DNA of 64,000 nt from Tenericutes bacterium MO-XQ (GTDB taxonomy: Bacteria; Bacillota_I; Bacilli_A; Acholeplasmatales; Acholeplasmataceae): positions 1,488,001 to 1,552,000 of the forward strand of contig CP017948.1 of NCBI GenBank assembly GCA_002838185.1, in the 5' to 3' direction. The number at the start of each line of letters is the position of its first letter. The first letter of the stretch is position 1. A program made the translations under genes and the position numbers. Below are positions 53,218 to 64,000 of the stretch, in pieces. Below the pieces are notes generated by a model. That model saw only the letters and a program-made list of their open reading frames with translations, was not told where the DNA came from and ran no database searches.

Positions 53218-53294
53218 TGGTCGGGAAGACAGGATTTGAACCTGCGACCTCCTGGTCCCAAACCAGGCGCTCTACCAAGCTAAGCTACTTCCCG
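53218..53294 (-). tRNA. trnP: tRNA-Pro (TGG)
   Basis: CGGGAAG/CTTCCCG acceptor, anticodon TGG, GTTCAAATC T-loop, encoded CCA. Confidence 0.95.
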
Positions 53295-53302
53295 TTTAAA
53301 AA

Positions 53303-53379
53303 TGGCGTACCCAAGAGGACTTGAACCCCTAACCTTTTGATCCGTAGTCAAACGCTCTATCCAATTGAGCTATGGGTAC
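53303..53379 (-). tRNA. trnR: tRNA-Arg (ACG)
   Basis: GTACCCA/TGGGTAC acceptor, anticodon ACG (wobble A likely edited to inosine), GTTCAAGTC T-loop, encoded CCA. Confidence 0.95.
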
Positions 53380-53437
53380 TTCAAAGAGTTTTAATAACTC
53401 ATATCAAAAACGTATGTCTACGTTTGTTTTAAAAAGA

Positions 53438-53513
53438 TGGTGACCCGTACGGGATTCGAACCCGTGAGTGCATGCGTGAAAGGCATGTGAGTTAACCGTT
53501 TCTCCAACGGGCC
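53438..53513 (-). tRNA. trnE: tRNA-Glu (TTC)
   Basis: GGCCCGT/ACGGGTC acceptor, anticodon TTC, GTTCGAATC T-loop, encoded CCA. First gene of the cluster, directly behind the promoter. Confidence 0.95.
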
Positions 53514-53520
53514 AATATGC

Positions 53521-53613
53521 AACAGCACATATAATTATACCAATATTTTACGAATTGTCAAGGCTATTAAAAAAGTTTTTTTGTTTTTTTTATTAATGTA
53601 AATATGTGCTGTT
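53521..53613. repeat. 12-bp inverted repeat around the tRNA promoter
   Basis: AACAGCACATAT (53521-53532) and ATATGTGCTGTT (53602-53613) are perfect inverted arms 69 bp apart, enclosing the promoter and the end of the DJ-1 gene's 3' region. Confidence 0.6.
53534..53561 (-). promoter_or_regulatory. Near-consensus promoter of tRNA cluster
   Basis: Minus strand TTGACA (53561-53556), 16-bp spacer ending in TGG, TATAAT (53539-53534): both hexamers match the consensus exactly, with an extended -10. Confidence 0.85.
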
Positions 53614-53620
53614 TATTTTA

Positions 53621-54166
53621 TTAAAATAAGATGTTTTTTAGTAATGCTTCAGCTTTTGACTGACCTTGCAAATACGAAACAATTTCATAAGCAAACTCAT
53701 AAACTGCTCCAGCTCCTCTAGCTGTAATAATACTGCCATCTCTAACTGCTTTTTTATCAGGCATATAGTTTCCTTTTGGCATATCAATTTCACTGCCATT
53801 AAAAGCTGTAAAGTTTTTCCCATCGAGTAAACCAGCTTGTCCTAAGAATCTTGGGCCAGCACAGATAGCTGCTACAAGTTTGTTTTTTTGATAAAAATGA
53901 GTTACTAAAGTTTTAATATTAACATCTTGATCGACGACTTGTGACACATATTTGCCACCTGGAATAACGACAAAATCATAAGCATCCAGATCAATTTCAT
54001 CCATCGTAAAGTTCGCTTCTATTTTTTGATTAAAAGCTGTTTCAATTTCTTTTGTGTCTTCAAATGTTAGAGAATGCATGTCAAATCCAGCTCTTACTAA
54101 CAAAGCACGTGTAGCTAAACTTTCAACGTCTTCCATGTTATGACTAAAAACAATGAGTCCTTTCAT
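53621..54166 (-). CDS. DJ-1/PfpI family protein
   Basis: 181 aa. Nucleophile-elbow Cys in VAAICAGPRFLG (about 104), Glu near the start of the fold, VVIPGGKYVSQ. Members are deglycase, protease or chaperone-like. Last gene of a four-gene host operon (GNAT, udk, nucleosidase, DJ-1); 1-bp overlap with the nucleosidase gene. Confidence 0.92.
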   Translation of the reverse strand: MKGLIVFSHNMEDVESLATRALLVRAGFDMHSLTFEDTKEIETAFNQKIEANFTMDEIDLDAYDFVVIPGGKYVSQVVDQDVNIKTLVTHFYQKNKLVAAICAGPRFLGQAGLLDGKNFTAFNGSEIDMPKGNYMPDKKAVRDGSIITARGAGAVYEFAYEIVSYLQGQSKAEALLKNILF

Positions 54167-54759
54167 TAGAATGCCTCCTTTATTTTTTTATAAATGTCAT
54201 GTAACATTTTCGCACCTTTTGTTTGTTCAAATGTTTTATACGAGTTGTAATGGTCATCCATACCAAGCACATCAGAGATAAGTTTCACGCTAATCATTGG
54301 TATTTTAAAATGCCATGCAACTTGATATAAACTTGTGCCTTCCATATCAAAAACAGATGGTTCATCAACTTTGTCAGTCATGAAATAATCACCTGTAAAT
54401 AAGTGCCCCGTTTTTGCTTCTGGTAATGCTGATTTCACTTTATCTAATAGATATGTGCTTGACAAAAATGTTTCAGGATATCCTGGAACTTGTCCTTTTA
54501 TATATCCAAATAAACTCAAATCAAAATCATGATAAGCAGCTTTTTCAACGATAACGATATCGTTTACTTCATAAGCTATATTTCCTCCAGCAAAGCCAAT
54601 ATTAACGATGTAATCAACATTATGATTAGACAAAAATTCAGTTAATTTCATTGCTGCATTTGTTTTGCCAATTCCAGTAATAATCAGATCATTTTTATAT
54701 ATAGAATCTTGTAATATGTCATTACCCTCTTCATACATAGCGACAACAAATAAGATCAT
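54166..54759 (-). CDS. 5'-methylthioadenosine/SAH nucleosidase-like
   Basis: 197 aa, shorter than the usual ~230. IVNIGFAGG binding loop, VFDMEGTSLYQVAWHF (ribose-binding Met-Glu), and SVKLISDVLG with the catalytic Asp. Cleaves adenine from MTA/SAH or acts on a related nucleoside. Overlaps udk by 4 bp. Confidence 0.82.
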   Translation of the reverse strand: MILFVVAMYEEGNDILQDSIYKNDLIITGIGKTNAAMKLTEFLSNHNVDYIVNIGFAGGNIAYEVNDIVIVEKAAYHDFDLSLFGYIKGQVPGYPETFLSSTYLLDKVKSALPEAKTGHLFTGDYFMTDKVDEPSVFDMEGTSLYQVAWHFKIPMISVKLISDVLGMDDHYNSYKTFEQTKGAKMLHDIYKKIKEAF

Positions 54760-55382
54760 TTGCGATCACCCAAAATCTGTTTAATTTTTGTTACAATTAA
54801 ATCTACTGCAATGTCATGTTTAGTATCATTTGGAATAAGGACATCTGCATATCTTTTTGTGGGTTTGATGTATTTGTGAAACATCGGTTTTACAGTTTTT
54901 TGATACTGTGTGATGATACTTTCTAAAGTTCTACCACGTTCATTCATATCTCTTAACATTCTTCTGATAAATCTTGTATCGTCATCTAATTCTACAAAGA
55001 TATTGATATCAGATAGTTCTCTTATTTTTGAATTTTCTAGGATTAAAATACCTTCAACAATAATAATTTTTTTTGGTTCGATATGCTCAATTTCTTTACT
55101 TCTAGTATGGTTTACAAAATCATAAGTTGGCTTATCAATTGGTTCAAAATTGATGAGTTTAACTAGATGATGGTAAAGAAGATCATTGTCCAATGATCTT
55201 GGATGGTCATAATTAGTTTTATATCTTTCTTCTAATGGTAAATCGGACTGGTCAAGATAATAATCATCATGATTAATGATAATCACATCTTCTAAACCAG
55301 CTTTATTTAGTATTTCTTGTACAACTGTGCTTTTCCCTGATGCTGAACCACCAGAAACTAATATCACTAAAGGTTTATCCAT
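54756..55382 (-). CDS. udk: Uridine kinase
   Basis: 208 aa. Walker A VSGGSASGKSTVV at the N-terminus, DDYYLDQ, NYDHPRSLD, and RRMLRDMNERGRTLE lid region. Phosphorylates uridine and cytidine in pyrimidine salvage, fitting a host that relies on salvage. Confidence 0.93.
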   Translation of the reverse strand: MDKPLVILVSGGSASGKSTVVQEILNKAGLEDVIIINHDDYYLDQSDLPLEERYKTNYDHPRSLDNDLLYHHLVKLINFEPIDKPTYDFVNHTRSKEIEHIEPKKIIIVEGILILENSKIRELSDINIFVELDDDTRFIRRMLRDMNERGRTLESIITQYQKTVKPMFHKYIKPTKRYADVLIPNDTKHDIAVDLIVTKIKQILGDRK

Positions 55383-55391
55383 GTCTAACTC

Positions 55392-55703
55392 CTATATTCT
55401 GCATTCAGGTGCTAATTCAGCTTGTGTTTCAAGATCAATAAGTTCATCGTATTCTTTATGCTTCTTATACCAAACAACAGCATATGGACAAGTTGCAACA
55501 ACTTTATAGCCTTTTTCTTTAGCAAATCTTGATACTTCGTGCATAAGTTCACTGGCAATACCTTGACCTCTTAATGAAGGATCAACATAGGTATGATCTA
55601 CAACAACAACCCCTTCTTTATAAAAAGGGAAAGTTGCTTTAACGATTTCTCTTTGCTCTTGATCTAAAACATATATTTTGTGGTCTTCTTTTATAAAATT
55701 CAT
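55392..55703 (-). CDS. GNAT N-acetyltransferase (YjdJ-like)
   Basis: 103 aa small GNAT: DHTYVDPSLRGQGIASELMHEV acetyl-CoA site, then VVATCPYAVVWYKKHKEY. Single-domain members of this size acetylate small amines or protein N-termini. First gene of the host operon; strong ribosome site. Confidence 0.9.
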   Translation of the reverse strand: MNFIKEDHKIYVLDQEQREIVKATFPFYKEGVVVVDHTYVDPSLRGQGIASELMHEVSRFAKEKGYKVVATCPYAVVWYKKHKEYDELIDLETQAELAPECRI

Positions 55704-55813
55704 GATTTGTCAACTCCTCGTAAAAAGTATATCATATTTTCATAAAATGACAACTTATTTATTTATATAACATCAGCAGAAAGCAAAGTAAAATATAACT
55801 TAAATTATTTTGT

Positions 55814-55860
55814 TTATAAATAAGTGTCTTTTTTATAATAATTTGAGCACTTATTTATAA
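55814..55860. promoter_or_regulatory. 13-bp dyad upstream of metal ATPase
   Basis: TTATAAATAAGTG (55814-55826) and CACTTATTTATAA (55848-55860), perfect arms with a 21-bp spacer. Placed just upstream of the -10 box for the P-type ATPase: a likely metal-regulator operator. Confidence 0.55.
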
Positions 55861-55872
55861 TTTATGGTTGAT

Positions 55873-55885
55873 TTTTGGTATAATT
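55873..55885 (+). promoter_or_regulatory. Extended -10 promoter of metal ATPase
   Basis: TTGGTATAAT (TGnTATAAT form) about 35 bases before ATG 55919, directly after the dyad. Confidence 0.55.
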
Positions 55886-55918
55886 AAACTATAATAATTG
55901 CATATCTGGAGGTATTAT

Positions 55919-57766
55919 ATGACAAAAAAACAATTGATAATTGAGACGAGTTTTGTTATTGTTTCTATCATTTTAATTATCGCAGCATTCATCTTACAAC
56001 AATTCTATGATAACACTTGGTTTGTCATTTTATTATTTGGTTTATCGTTTGCAATAGGTGGTTATGCTAAAGCAAAAGAAGGTATTCTCGCAACCATTGA
56101 AAATAAATCATTAAATGTAGAAATTCTAATGATATTAGCCGCTTTAGCTGCCTTTTTTGTTGGTAGTTATGAAGAAGGCGCAATTCTTATTCTTATTTTT
56201 TCACTGAGTGGAGTTTTAGAGTCTTATGCAACATCTAAGAGTGAGAAAGAACTTACTAGTTTGCTTAAATTAGCACCTAAAACCGCAATTCAATATAAAG
56301 ATGGAAAAGAAACAGAAGTTGATATTCAAGATTTAAAAATATCTGATCAAGTAATTGTTAAGGTGGGTCAGCAAATTCCAGTAGATGGAAAAATCATCAA
56401 AGGTTCTACTTCTTTAGATCAATCAGCAATTACTGGTGAGTATGTTCCAGTTGGAAAACATGTAGGTGATGAGGTTTTTGCAGGATCTATTAATATCGAA
56501 CAAACTGTAATCGTTGAAACAACAAAAAATCCTAAAGATTCAGTGGTTCAAAAAATTGTAGATTTTGTCCAAGAGGCTCAAGAAAATAAGACACAATCAC
56601 AGACATTAATTAATAAAATTGAAAAATATTATGTATATATCGTTATTATATTTGCAGTCCTGTTTATGTTTGTTCCACCACTTTTTGGTTGGCTTGATGC
56701 TCAGGAATCTTTTAGAAGAGGCGTCGTTGTTTTAGTCGTTGGTTCTCCTTGTGCGCTTGTTGCTTCTATCACACCAGCTATGTTAGCAAGTTTATCTAAC
56801 GCAGCTAAAAAAAGAATACTTATTAAAGGTGGTCAAGCTTTAGAAAATCTTATTGGCATTAAAGCTGTTGTTTTTGATAAAACAGGTACAATCACTTCTG
56901 GAGTTCCAAAAGTTGTTGATATTAGAGCAATCCAAACTGAAGATTTAGATCAACTCAATCAAATTGTTTGTGCAATAGAAAAGCAATCGAATCATCCACT
57001 TGCAAAAGCTGTTGTTGAACATTTAAAAAATTGTGATGACATTGATGGATTAGAAACTAAAGAAATATCTGGGAAAGGCATGCAAGCTCATCTTAAAGAT
57101 GATACTTGGCAAATAGGCAAATTTGAGGCAAAATCTAGTGAACACTGTGATAGAGCTTTAGCTCAAGCAAAGAAAAAAGGATACAGCATCATAAACATCA
57201 TTAAAAACGGCGAAATCATCGGTTATATCGCTTTAACTGATAGTATTAGAGATAATGTCAAAGAAGTCATTAAAGCCCTTAAAGACCAAAATATAACGCC
57301 AGTTTTACTCACAGGGGATCATGAAGAAACAGCTAAAATTATTTCTCTAGAATCCGGTATTGAACATTATGAAGCAAACTGTATGCCAGAAGATAAAGTT
57401 AACAGAATTAAAGCGCTTCAAAAGGATTTAGGTAAAGTTCTTATGGTTGGTGATGGTATCAATGATGCACCTGCTTTAGCTAGCGCTGATGTTAGTGTAG
57501 CAATGGGTGCAGGTACCGATGTCTCTCTTGAAACATCAGATATTGTATTTATGAACAATCAGATTGAAAACTTGCCTCAAACCTTAAAATTAGCTAAACG
57601 CATGAGATCAATTACAGTTCAAAATATCATTTTCTCAATCAGTGTGATTTTGTTACTTATGATTACAAATGTATTTGGATTGATTGATTTACCATTGGGT
57701 GTTGTTGCACATGAAGGATCTACAATATTGGTTATATTAAATAGTTTAAGATTGCTTTTTAAATAA
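55919..57766 (+). CDS. P1B-type metal-transporting ATPase (SPC type)
   Basis: 615 aa. Phosphorylation site DKTGTIT, TGE-type actuator loop (SAITGEYVPV), hinge GDGINDAPALA. The transmembrane metal motif is SPC (VVGSPCALVAS), and the last helix has HEGSTILVILNSLRL; no N-terminal HMA domain. SPC plus HEGS/T marks the P1B-4 group (Co/Fe/Zn export, e.g. PfeT-like), not CPC copper or cadmium pumps. ATG 55919 has TGGAGG 6 bases upstream. Confidence 0.9.
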   Translation: MTKKQLIIETSFVIVSIILIIAAFILQQFYDNTWFVILLFGLSFAIGGYAKAKEGILATIENKSLNVEILMILAALAAFFVGSYEEGAILILIFSLSGVLESYATSKSEKELTSLLKLAPKTAIQYKDGKETEVDIQDLKISDQVIVKVGQQIPVDGKIIKGSTSLDQSAITGEYVPVGKHVGDEVFAGSINIEQTVIVETTKNPKDSVVQKIVDFVQEAQENKTQSQTLINKIEKYYVYIVIIFAVLFMFVPPLFGWLDAQESFRRGVVVLVVGSPCALVASITPAMLASLSNAAKKRILIKGGQALENLIGIKAVVFDKTGTITSGVPKVVDIRAIQTEDLDQLNQIVCAIEKQSNHPLAKAVVEHLKNCDDIDGLETKEISGKGMQAHLKDDTWQIGKFEAKSSEHCDRALAQAKKKGYSIINIIKNGEIIGYIALTDSIRDNVKEVIKALKDQNITPVLLTGDHEETAKIISLESGIEHYEANCMPEDKVNRIKALQKDLGKVLMVGDGINDAPALASADVSVAMGAGTDVSLETSDIVFMNNQIENLPQTLKLAKRMRSITVQNIIFSISVILLLMITNVFGLIDLPLGVVAHEGSTILVILNSLRLLFK

Positions 57767-57774
57767 ATATATTT

Positions 57775-57807
57775 AGCAAACCTAAAAATAGGTTTGCTAT
57801 TTTTTTT
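57775..57807 (+). terminator. Terminator after metal ATPase
   Basis: AGCAAACCTA-AAAA-TAGGTTTGCT perfect 10-bp stem, then a run of eight T. Confidence 0.92.
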
Positions 57808-57863
57808 ATTTCGTAATATGATGAAGGTAAATTGCGAATTTATTTATAAGTAGGGTGATTCTA

Positions 57864-60053
57864 ATGACTGATCAATATTTATTTGTAGTTATTATGCTTA
57901 GTGTGACTGTCTTTTTATCCATAGTCTCGGTTTTGTATGCACTTATATTACTTAAACGATTAAACCGAATTAAAGTCGAACATGAAAAGATTAATGCCAT
58001 TGCTTCCTATATCAAAGAAGGTGCAGTCGCATTTATGAAAAGACAATATAAAGTGATGTTTATTGTTGTCTTGATCGTTTCTGTTATATTGACCTTAATA
58101 GGGTTTATTCCATCTTTAAAGGGTGCTGAAGGCATCGGTTATAGGTCTTCAATTACATTTTTAGTTGGAGCTTCTTTTTCTGGTTTAGCAGGTTTTATCG
58201 GTATGCTTGCAGCAGTAAAAGCAAACTACAAAACAACAGATCAAGCAAGACTTCATGGGATGTCCAAAGCAATAAAGACTTCATTTACTGGTGGTTCAAT
58301 ATTAGGACTAACAGTAGTTGGTCTAAGTTTATTTGGTCTGACATTTTTATTTCTAGTGTTTTATACCTTATATGGTGGATATAAATCAAATGTTCATGAG
58401 CAATACATTGCCTTATCTCATGCGATTCATATCGTTACTGGATATGGATTAGGAGCTTCATTAATTGCTTTATTTGGACGTGTTGGTGGTGGTATATTTA
58501 CAAAAGCTGCAGATGTGGGAGCGGATTTAGTTGGTAAAGTTGAATCAAATATTCCTGAAGATGATCCTAGAAATCCAGCTGTGATAGCAGATAACGTTGG
58601 TGATAATGTTGGTGATATTGCTGGTATGGGTTCTGATTTGACTGAATCCTATATAGGTACATTAATCTCTGCATTAACTTTAGGTTTATACGCTTTCGTG
58701 AGTATTTCTCCTGAAATCATATTAAATGATTCTTCAGCAATCACATCAACAATGTTTTCTGGAATCGTTAAAACTGTTTTATTTCCACTGATGATTGCTA
58801 CCATAGGTGTTGTTTCTACAATTATCTCAATTATGATTATGCGTAATAGAACTTGGAAAGACCCTCAAAAAGCTCTTAATAAAGCGACTTATCTAAACAC
58901 ACTTTTTATGATAGTTACTACTTTCTTGATTAGTATGTTATTATTTGAAGGTGCTTTAGCGTTGAAATTATTTTTAACGATTGTTGTTGGATTATTTGTT
59001 GGGATTGGCATTGGATTTATTGCTGAATACTATACATCTGATAAGTATAAATATGTTTTAAATATCGTTGAACAATCAAAAACTGGTGGCGCAACCAATG
59101 TCATTTCTGGATTTAGTGTTGGTATGAAATCAACATTTATAACAGTCATGCTTCTAGTATCAGGTATTTTATTAGCTTATTTATTTACCCAGGATATTTA
59201 TGGAATTGCACTTGCTGCAGTTGGTATGTTATCTACTGCTGGTATGACCATAAGTGTCGACGCTTATGGACCTATTGTAGATAATGCAGGTGGTATTGCT
59301 GAGATGAGTCATTTGGATGAACAAGTAAGAAATATTACAGATCATCTAGATTCTGTAGGAAACACAACTGCTGCGATTGCTAAAGGTTTTTGTATAGGAT
59401 CTGCAGCATTAACATCCATTGGTTTGTTTTTTGCCTATGAAAAAGCTACTAATCTCACTGCTTCTGGTGTAGATATCTTAAAACCTGGTGTCGTCATCGG
59501 TGTTTTTATAGGTGCAATGCTTCCATATCTATTCTCATCTTTAGTCATTAATTCAGTCGGAAAAGCTGCTCATTTAATGATTGAAGAGGTAAGACTACAA
59601 TATAAAAATGATCCTGGCATATTAAAAGGGACATCACTACCTGATTATAAAAAATGTGTAGATATTTCTACACAAGCTGCATTAAAAGAAATGATATTTC
59701 CTGCATTAATTGCTATTTTATCTCCAATCATTGCTGGATTACTTCTTGGTGCTCAAGGTTTAGGTGGCCTACTTATAGGAGGATTAGTATCTTCAATGAT
59801 GCTTGCAATATTTATGGCAAACTCTGGTGGTGCATGGGATAACGCTAAAAAATATATTGAACAAGGTTATGAAGGAGGCAAAGGTACTGATCTCCATAAA
59901 GCAACCGTTATCGGCGATACTGTTGGTGATCCTTTAAAAGATACAGCTGGTCCTTCCATGGATATCTTAATTAAACTAATGAGTATAGTCTCACTCATGA
60001 TTGCACCAATACTTATTCAAATAGAACCACTGCTTAAGTTTTTATTTAAATAA
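57864..60053 (+). CDS. hppA: K+-dependent membrane pyrophosphatase
   Basis: 729 aa with about 16 membrane segments. [21 protein letters not shown] is the pyrophosphate-binding signature; a second acidic cluster is in [15 protein letters not shown]. The [10 protein letters not shown] stretch has Ala at the K+-selectivity position (Lys in K+-independent enzymes), so K+-stimulated. It pumps H+ or Na+ using pyrophosphate. ATG 57864 chosen over GTG 57855. Confidence 0.95.
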   Translation: MTDQYLFVVIMLSVTVFLSIVSVLYALILLKRLNRIKVEHEKINAIASYIKEGAVAFMKRQYKVMFIVVLIVSVILTLIGFIPSLKGAEGIGYRSSITFLVGASFSGLAGFIGMLAAVKANYKTTDQARLHGMSKAIKTSFTGGSILGLTVVGLSLFGLTFLFLVFYTLYGGYKSNVHEQYIALSHAIHIVTGYGLGASLIALFGRVGGGIFTKAADVGADLVGKVESNIPEDDPRNPAVIADNVGDNVGDIAGMGSDLTESYIGTLISALTLGLYAFVSISPEIILNDSSAITSTMFSGIVKTVLFPLMIATIGVVSTIISIMIMRNRTWKDPQKALNKATYLNTLFMIVTTFLISMLLFEGALALKLFLTIVVGLFVGIGIGFIAEYYTSDKYKYVLNIVEQSKTGGATNVISGFSVGMKSTFITVMLLVSGILLAYLFTQDIYGIALAAVGMLSTAGMTISVDAYGPIVDNAGGIAEMSHLDEQVRNITDHLDSVGNTTAAIAKGFCIGSAALTSIGLFFAYEKATNLTASGVDILKPGVVIGVFIGAMLPYLFSSLVINSVGKAAHLMIEEVRLQYKNDPGILKGTSLPDYKKCVDISTQAALKEMIFPALIAILSPIIAGLLLGAQGLGGLLIGGLVSSMMLAIFMANSGGAWDNAKKYIEQGYEGGKGTDLHKATVIGDTVGDPLKDTAGPSMDILIKLMSIVSLMIAPILIQIEPLLKFLFK

Positions 60054-60070
60054 TATAGTTATAAATAAAA

Positions 60071-60102
60071 AATGAGTTATGTAATGCATAACTCATTTTT
60101 TT
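60071..60102. terminator. Bidirectional terminator
   Basis: AATGAGTTATG-TAATG-CATAACTCATT perfect 11-bp stem, T7 on the plus strand and A-rich sequence on the other side; it serves hppA and the converging 60093 gene, whose stop codon is in the hairpin region. Confidence 0.92.
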
Positions 60103-60440
60103 AATGACTGTTCTAAAAATTCAATTCGCTTTTGCATTTCTAAATGGGATTGTTCTAAGGATTCTACTTTTTCCTTATAATCACTGAAAAGTACAGAACT
60201 TCCAATCATATAAACTCCAATAAAAATAAACATGATTGGCTCTATTAAAACCTTATCTAATACGATAAGATTTGATATAGAACTAACAATTCCATAAATA
60301 ATGAAGATCAAACCAAACAAAATTTCTATAAATCTTTTTGCCTGCTTTTCATGAGTATCTACATTTAACGGCTCATGACAACTCTTACAAACTGTCTTTT
60401 CTTCTTCGTTCATTGCACCACAAATTTTACATCTATTCAT
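60093..60440 (-). CDS. Zinc-ribbon membrane protein
   Basis: 115 aa: N-terminal CKICG...CKSCH zinc ribbon (residues 4-20), two membrane helices (about 38-60 and 67-88), and a C-terminal coiled coil (EKVESLEQSHLEMQKRIEFLEQSLKK). Small zinc-ribbon membrane proteins of this form are common in Mollicutes and Firmicutes; no function known. Confidence 0.85.
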   Translation of the reverse strand: MNRCKICGAMNEEEKTVCKSCHEPLNVDTHEKQAKRFIEILFGLIFIIYGIVSSISNLIVLDKVLIEPIMFIFIGVYMIGSSVLFSDYKEKVESLEQSHLEMQKRIEFLEQSLKK

Positions 60441-60502
60441 TTTTAATTCCCCGATTTTTTAGCTTTTGAGAATATTATAGCATAAATCATATATTCAAGC
60501 AT

Positions 60503-60524
60503 AAAAAAAACGGCATTAGCCGTT
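60503..60524 (-). terminator. rRNA operon terminator
   Basis: AACGGC-TAAT-GCCGTT then eight T on the minus strand, 13 bases after tRNA-Asn. Confidence 0.9.
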
Positions 60525-60536
60525 AAAATGTATAAG

Positions 60537-60613
60537 TGGCGCCCACACTAGGACTCGAACCTAGGACCCCCTGATTAACAGTCAGGTGCTCTAACCGACT
60601 GAGCTATGTAGGC
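60537..60613 (-). tRNA. trnN: tRNA-Asn (GTT)
   Basis: GCCTACA.. acceptor, anticodon GTT, GTTCGAGTC T-loop, encoded CCA. It is the last gene of the rRNA transcript, 41 bases after 5S. Confidence 0.95.
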
Positions 60614-60654
60614 ACATAGTAGACGCTACTTTTTGGTTTTTAATAAGTAAGATT

Positions 60655-60766
60655 TGCCTGGCAACGTCCTATCTTCGCTCCTTAGAACTATTTTCGGCGC
60701 TGAAGTGCTTAACTTCTGTGTTCGGTATGGAAACAGGTGTGACCACTTCGCCATCGTCACCAGACA
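60655..60766 (-). rRNA. rrf: 5S rRNA
   Basis: About 112 nt; conserved CCGAACACAGAAGTTAAGC region and pairing TGTCTGGTG/...GCCAGGCA ends. Located 13 bp from the 23S processing stalk. Confidence 0.93.
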
Positions 60767-60778
60767 TCTCTCAAAACT

Positions 60779-63690
<2,912 letters not shown>

Positions 63691-63804
63691 ACTTTTCAAA
63701 GATCAAACTTATTAAAACTTGAAAGATCTAATCTTTCAAAACTGAATATGATGAGTGTATTTTGGAAATTTTTATATACGTTTATGTATATGCCTTTCTC
63801 CTTA

Positions 63805-64000
63805 GAAAGGAGGTGATCCATCCCCACGTTCCCGTAGGGATACCTTGTTACGACTTAACCCCAATCATCAACCCTACCTTAAACGGCTCCCTCTCCGAAG
63901 AGTTAGGCCACCGGCTTTGGGTATTGTCAACTTTCGTGGTTTGACGGGCGGTGTGTACAAACCCCGAGAACGTATTCACCGCGACATTCTGATTCGCGAT
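63805..64000 (-). rRNA. rrs: 16S rRNA, 3' part
   Basis: The 3' end GGATCACCTCCTTTCT is at 63805 and carries the anti-Shine-Dalgarno sequence, which explains the strong GGAGG sites of the genes here. The universal GTACACACCGCCCGTC-type segment (complement near 63943-63960) is included. The 5' part lies beyond the window. Confidence 0.95.

Overview
The window is AT-rich DNA that uses the standard genetic code: TGA works as a stop in several overlapping gene pairs and Trp is TGG. The right-hand ~11 kb looks chromosomal. It carries an rRNA operon, five tRNA genes, uridine kinase, a nucleosidase, a metal P-type ATPase and a K+-type membrane pyrophosphatase. Gene content, base composition and a phage whose late region shows no recognisable endolysin fit an Acholeplasma-like Mollicute or a close low-GC relative; this assignment is an inference.

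Positions 1 to about 53,000 form one long accessory island. It opens with two tandem large serine recombinases (+ strand, the first cut by the window edge). Next (3.1-6.4 kb) come two related minus-strand cassettes. Each pairs a YrrT-like methyltransferase with a different hydrolase, nitrilase-type in one and transglutaminase-type in the other, and each ends in the same ~100-bp repeat. An IS91-type transposase fragment, a small zinc-ribbon protein, an SGNH hydrolase and a decayed HTH gene follow. At 8.5-11.7 kb lies a five-gene operon holding a Pycsar anti-phage pair: a class III nucleotide cyclase and a DUF5706 membrane effector.

From 11.8 to 41.8 kb there is an apparently intact tailed-phage genome, all on the minus strand and read right to left. 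The order is regulator with a structured leader, recombination and replication genes (DUF2800 nuclease, Sak4-like ATPase, DUF669, helicase, primase/helicase), RusA, a sigma-like regulator, a ParB-methyltransferase fusion, SAM synthetase, HNH, terminases, an inserted HTH/membrane pair, portal, protease, HK97-type capsid, connectors, tail with a frameshifted chaperone, tape measure, Dit/Tal-like proteins, fibres and holin-like proteins.

Divergent from the phage early operon, 42.2-45.1 kb (+) carries an ABC-three-component-like operon with a DUF2326 ATPase. Convergent with it, 51.9-45.2 kb (-) is a type I restriction-modification operon with an HTH gene and an uncharacterised last gene. A NUDIX-like gene flanked by direct repeats (52.0-53.0 kb) closes the island.

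The host segment follows: tRNA-Glu/Arg/Pro/Gly (-) behind a near-consensus promoter, a four-gene minus operon (GNAT, udk, nucleosidase, DJ-1), the P1B-type ATPase and pyrophosphatase (+), a zinc-ribbon membrane protein, then 16S-23S-5S-tRNA-Asn on the minus strand, with 16S running off the window.
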